Shown here: positions 61,433-64,000 of the stretch, piece after piece | Layout of the letters: each line of letters starts with the position of its first letter | Position numbering within the stretch: the first letter of the stretch is position 1 | Assembly: GCA_046160305.1 (NCBI GenBank) | Contig: JBJXGX010000199.1 | Coordinates: 33,596 to 97,595 of the forward strand | Length of the DNA stretch: 64,000 nt | From: SHXR01 sp046160305 | Lineage (GTDB): Bacteria > Pseudomonadota > Gammaproteobacteria > Burkholderiales > SG8-39 | Reading direction: 5' to 3' | Translations under genes and position numbers: made by a program | The notes under the pieces: model-generated | The model's input: only the letters and a program-made list of their open reading frames with translations | Told to the model about the DNA's origin: nothing | Database searches by the model: none

Positions 61433-62284
61433 TTACTTGCCGGGGAAGGGCACCACCCGCTGGCGTTGCTCGGAAAGACCGTCGATACCTAAGGTCACGA
61501 TGTCGCCCGGCTTCAGGAACGCGTCGCGATCCTTGATGCCAAGCGCCACGCCTGACGGTGTGCCGGTCGTGATGATGTCGCCCGGCAAAAGGGTCATGTA
61601 GTTGCTGCAATAGGCCACGAGATTCGCACACGAGAAAATCATGTCGCGGGTCGTGCTGTTCTGGCGGCGCTCGCCGTTGACATCGAGCCAGATTTCCAGG
61701 CCCTGCGGATCGCGGATTTCATCGGTCGTGACGAGCCATGGGCCGATCGGGCCCGAGCTGTCGAAGCTTTTGCCTTTATCCCACTGGCTTGACTGCAACT
61801 GGAACGCGCGCTCCGACACGTCGTTCACCACGCAATAGCCGGCGACGTAGTCGAGCGCTTTGTCCTCGGGCACATATTGGGCCTTGGTGCCGATGATGAT
61901 GCCAAGCTCCACTTCGTAGTCGAGCTTGGTGGAATTGCGCGGGGTGATGATGTCGTCGTTCGGTCCGCTGATGCAGGTCGTGAACTTGCTGAAAATGATC
62001 GGCTCGGGTGGCACCGGCTGACCGGCTTCTTCGGCGTGCAGCTTGTAGTTGAGACCGATCGCGATAAATTTGCTGATGCCGGTGTACGGCACCCCGAACC
62101 GAGGTTCGGTCTTCACCAGGGGAAGCGACTCGGGGCGGATTTTCCGCAACTTGGCGAGCCCCTTCGGCGAGATCGTTTCCTGATCGATGTTCGATATCAC
62201 GCCGGAGAGATCGCGAAGCGTCCCTTGGGAATCGATAATTCCCGGCTTTTCGTATCCGTTCTTGCCGAAGCGACAAAGTTTCAT
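61433..62284 (-). CDS. Fumarylacetoacetate hydrolase-family enzyme, deoxyfuconate type
   Basis: A 283-residue FAH-family enzyme. Metal ligands E124, E126 (KLDYEVELGIIIG) and D155 (VVNDVSERA) are present and GPWLVTTDEI, PGDIITTGTPSG complete the site. The opening KLCRFGKNGYEKPGIIDSQG and length are closest to 2,4-diketo-3-deoxy-L-fuconate hydrolases, often annotated as ureidoglycolate lyase. These cleave a diketo acid to pyruvate and lactate. The partner SDR lies 124 bp upstream on the same strand, consistent with that pathway. The strong terminator follows. Confidence 0.85.
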   Translation of the reverse strand: MKLCRFGKNGYEKPGIIDSQGTLRDLSGVISNIDQETISPKGLAKLRKIRPESLPLVKTEPRFGVPYTGISKFIAIGLNYKLHAEEAGQPVPPEPIIFSKFTTCISGPNDDIITPRNSTKLDYEVELGIIIGTKAQYVPEDKALDYVAGYCVVNDVSERAFQLQSSQWDKGKSFDSSGPIGPWLVTTDEIRDPQGLEIWLDVNGERRQNSTTRDMIFSCANLVAYCSNYMTLLPGDIITTGTPSGVALGIKDRDAFLKPGDIVTLGIDGLSEQRQRVVPFPGK

Positions 62285-62408
62285 TGGTATTCCTCAAAGT
62301 ATCGATGACAAATCGAAGGGGTTGGCCTTCGTGCTCCCCTAATCCTTGGCCGCCGCCTGGAGCCTCGGCGTCGGGTCGAGAACTGCAGCGATCGCGAATG
62401 TGTTTCGT

Positions 62409-63200
62409 TCAGATCGTCATACCGCCATCCACCGTAAAAACACTTCCGGTTGCAAATGCGCTTTCATCGGCGGCAAGGTAGATGAAAAGCGGCGTCATGT
62501 CATCCACCGTGCCAAGGCGCTGCATCGGTTGGCGTGCGATGAAGTCTTTTCTCGCCTGCTCCGGATCCGCAAAAGCATTGATACGGCCGTGCAGCGATGG
62601 GGTATCGATCGTGCCCGGCGCAATGGCATTGCAGCGAATCCCGTAGCGCACGTAGTCAGCCGCGATCGATTTCGTGAATCCGATGACCGCGGCCTTGGTT
62701 GTTCCGTAGGCAAGCCGGTTCGGCACTCCCCGCAAGGTGGAGGCGACCGACGCCATGTTGATGATCGACCCCGCTTTTTTCGCCAGCATGCCGGGCAGAA
62801 AAGCGCGAGTCACCCGGTACATCGACTTCACGTTCAGGTCAAAACTGAAATCCCAGTCTTGTTCCGAGCATTCGAGAATCGATCCGTGATGGACAAATCC
62901 GGCGCAGTTGAACAAGACATCGATGCCCCCCACAATTTTCGCGGCGCGCTCGACATCGACACTGTTCGTGACATCGAGCGGCTGGGTGCGAATGCCGGCG
63001 ATGCCATCGAGCGAGGCAAGCAGCGCGGGCTTCAGATCGCTCGCCCAAACCTGCGCGCCCTCGCGCGCGAAAGCGATCGCGGCCGCGCGGCCCATCCCTT
63101 GGCCCGCTGCCGTAATGAAGGCGACTTTGCCCGCGAGACGTCCCGACACCACTCCCCCATTTTTTCGCAATGCGTAGGCGTTCGCTGTCCGATAGCCCAT
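62409..63200 (-). CDS. SDR-family dehydrogenase, 2-keto-3-deoxy-L-fuconate type
   Basis: A 263-residue short-chain dehydrogenase. The cofactor loop FITAAGQGMGRAAAIAF, VLFNCAGFVHHGS, and catalytic tyrosine/lysine in RLAYGTTKAAVIGF are present; the acidic residue WASDLKP favours NAD. This form matches 2-keto-3-deoxy-L-fuconate dehydrogenases that work before an FAH-type hydrolase, the gene immediately downstream. Start is uncertain: ATG 63200, or a GTG at about 63139 beginning VSGRLAGKVAFIT, which is closer to the family N-terminus. Confidence 0.85.
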   Translation of the reverse strand: MGYRTANAYALRKNGGVVSGRLAGKVAFITAAGQGMGRAAAIAFAREGAQVWASDLKPALLASLDGIAGIRTQPLDVTNSVDVERAAKIVGGIDVLFNCAGFVHHGSILECSEQDWDFSFDLNVKSMYRVTRAFLPGMLAKKAGSIINMASVASTLRGVPNRLAYGTTKAAVIGFTKSIAADYVRYGIRCNAIAPGTIDTPSLHGRINAFADPEQARKDFIARQPMQRLGTVDDMTPLFIYLAADESAFATGSVFTVDGGMTI

Positions 63201-63410
63201 ACGCGGAAGCGGTTGATTATAAACAGGCTGTTTGCTTGGAATCCACTCAAAACTGAAAGTCATGCACCGATCGTCAAGCGTCTTGACGCCGCGGGAAATT
63301 GGTGGTTAGCGCCCCTGGCCGGGTGTGCCAAGTGCTTGCTTTACATGGACTCTTCGGCGGATCTGCTACGCTCGGCACTCTCCAATTCCTCGATCGGCAG
63401 GGCCCCCGGC

Positions 63411-64000
63411 ATGGCGCAATCATCATTTCAGATTCTCGTTCTTCCGGGCGATGGCATCGGTGTCGAGGTCATGCACACATGTCTTGCGGCACTGCATGCA
63501 CTCGAGCGCCGCATCGGTGGATTCCATCTCGGATTCGATCAGCACGCGGCGGGTGCCGAGCACTACCGCGCCACCGGCGTCGACATCAGCGATGTCACCA
63601 TGAAGGCCGCCGAAAAAGCCGACGCGATCCTCTTCGGATCGATGGGGCTGCCCGATGTACGCCGCCCCGACGGCCGCGAGATCGCGCCGCAGCTCGATCT
63701 GCGCGAGCACCTCGATCTCTATGCGGGCGTGCGCCCGATCCGCACGATTCCCGGGCTGCCGACCGTGCTCGCGGATCCGCGCGCGAAGGACATCGATTTC
63801 GTTATCCTGCGCGAGCAGACCGAAGGATTCTTCTTCTCGCGCGGCAAGCCCGACATTCGGGGCGACGAAGAGGCCTACGACACCTGCAAAATTTCCAGGC
63901 CGGCATGCGAGCGCCTGTTCGACTACGCGTTTCGGCTGGCGGCGCGGCGTCGGGTGCGCGATCCGAAGAAGGGCCGCGTCACCTGCGTGGACAAATCGAA
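63411..64000 (+). CDS. Isopropylmalate/isocitrate/tartrate dehydrogenase-family enzyme (partial)
   Basis: The first 196 residues of a decarboxylating beta-hydroxyacid dehydrogenase; the gene leaves the window at its right edge. FQILVLPGDGIGVEVMHTC is the classical start, ILFGSMGLPDVR and DLYAGVRPIRTIPGL follow, and LREQTEGFFFSRGKPD carries the substrate loop. The lack of the leucine-pathway signature LVREL suggests a tartrate or homoisocitrate type rather than LeuB. It is divergent by 210 bp from the SDR gene, so possibly part of the same sugar-acid locus. Confidence 0.85.
   Translation, partial: MAQSSFQILVLPGDGIGVEVMHTCLAALHALERRIGGFHLGFDQHAAGAEHYRATGVDISDVTMKAAEKADAILFGSMGLPDVRRPDGREIAPQLDLREHLDLYAGVRPIRTIPGLPTVLADPRAKDIDFVILREQTEGFFFSRGKPDIRGDEEAYDTCKISRPACERLFDYAFRLAARRRVRDPKKGRVTCVDKS

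Overview
The window is about 64 kb of GC-rich (roughly 60 percent) proteobacterial chromosome. Seven Bug/TctC periplasmic receptors, a sox gene set, TRAP receptors, molybdenum hydroxylases and clustered catabolic oxidoreductases point to a betaproteobacterium, Burkholderiales-like or an unclassified relative. This placement is inferred from gene content only. I recognised no rRNA, tRNA or CRISPR array.

Layout. 1-5.1 kb: edge of a DUF4212 symporter subunit gene, a RecQ helicase, a very large 2OG-Fe(II) oxygenase, and a truncated nucleotidyltransferase pair. 5.2-12.5 kb: a class C beta-lactamase-like serine hydrolase, a two-gene molybdenum hydroxylase (2Fe-2S subunit plus Tat-exported Mo subunit), then soxX, soxY, a Bug receptor, soxZ and soxA. 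soxB and soxCD are absent, and SoxY lacks the usual GGCGG tail. 12.5-21.6 kb: a small secreted protein, MtgA, an SDR, two ACMSD-superfamily amidohydrolases, a TolC-like gene with a run-through end, a decayed LVIVD-type pseudogene and two Bug receptors. 21.6-27.7 kb: prfC, then a probable accessory module consisting of an AbiEi-HipA fusion divergently transcribed from a large, unfamiliar P-loop GTPase. Two matching inverted repeats, 63 bp centre to centre, lie between them.

27.9-42.0 kb is a catabolic and uptake region: two Bug receptors, a quinone-oxidoreductase-like MDR, a two-subunit aconitase X, a GAF protein, a TRAP receptor divergent from a fused DctQM permease, a TauD/TfdA dioxygenase, 3-hydroxyanthranilate 3,4-dioxygenase, a GMC oxidoreductase, a second TRAP receptor and an MBL hydrolase. 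42.0-45.5 kb is a graveyard of small genes and remnants: DUF5071, a cupin scrap, a DUF1801-like protein, a frameshifted HNH gene, the 3' end of a group II intron, an internally deleted IS1182-type transposase and an NHL-repeat scrap.

45.5-64 kb: a third TRAP receptor, a Bug receptor, an MmgE/PrpD gene with a nonsense codon near its start, two paralogous secreted PKD proteins flanking an MDR and an LLM flavin enzyme, another Bug receptor and LLM enzyme, an orphan molybdopterin subunit, an FAH/SDR pair resembling the end of non-phosphorylative deoxysugar acid catabolism, and the start of an isopropylmalate/tartrate dehydrogenase-type gene.

The dominant theme is scavenging of organic acids and aromatics with many orphan receptors. 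A dispersed GAGGACGCAGGG-type repeat recurs between genes. The strongest candidate for something undescribed is the AbiEi-HipA/GTPase module with its twin operators. The duplicated PKD proteins, with conserved upstream blocks at the same distance from each start codon, come second. All alignments and homologies were judged by eye; no search was run.
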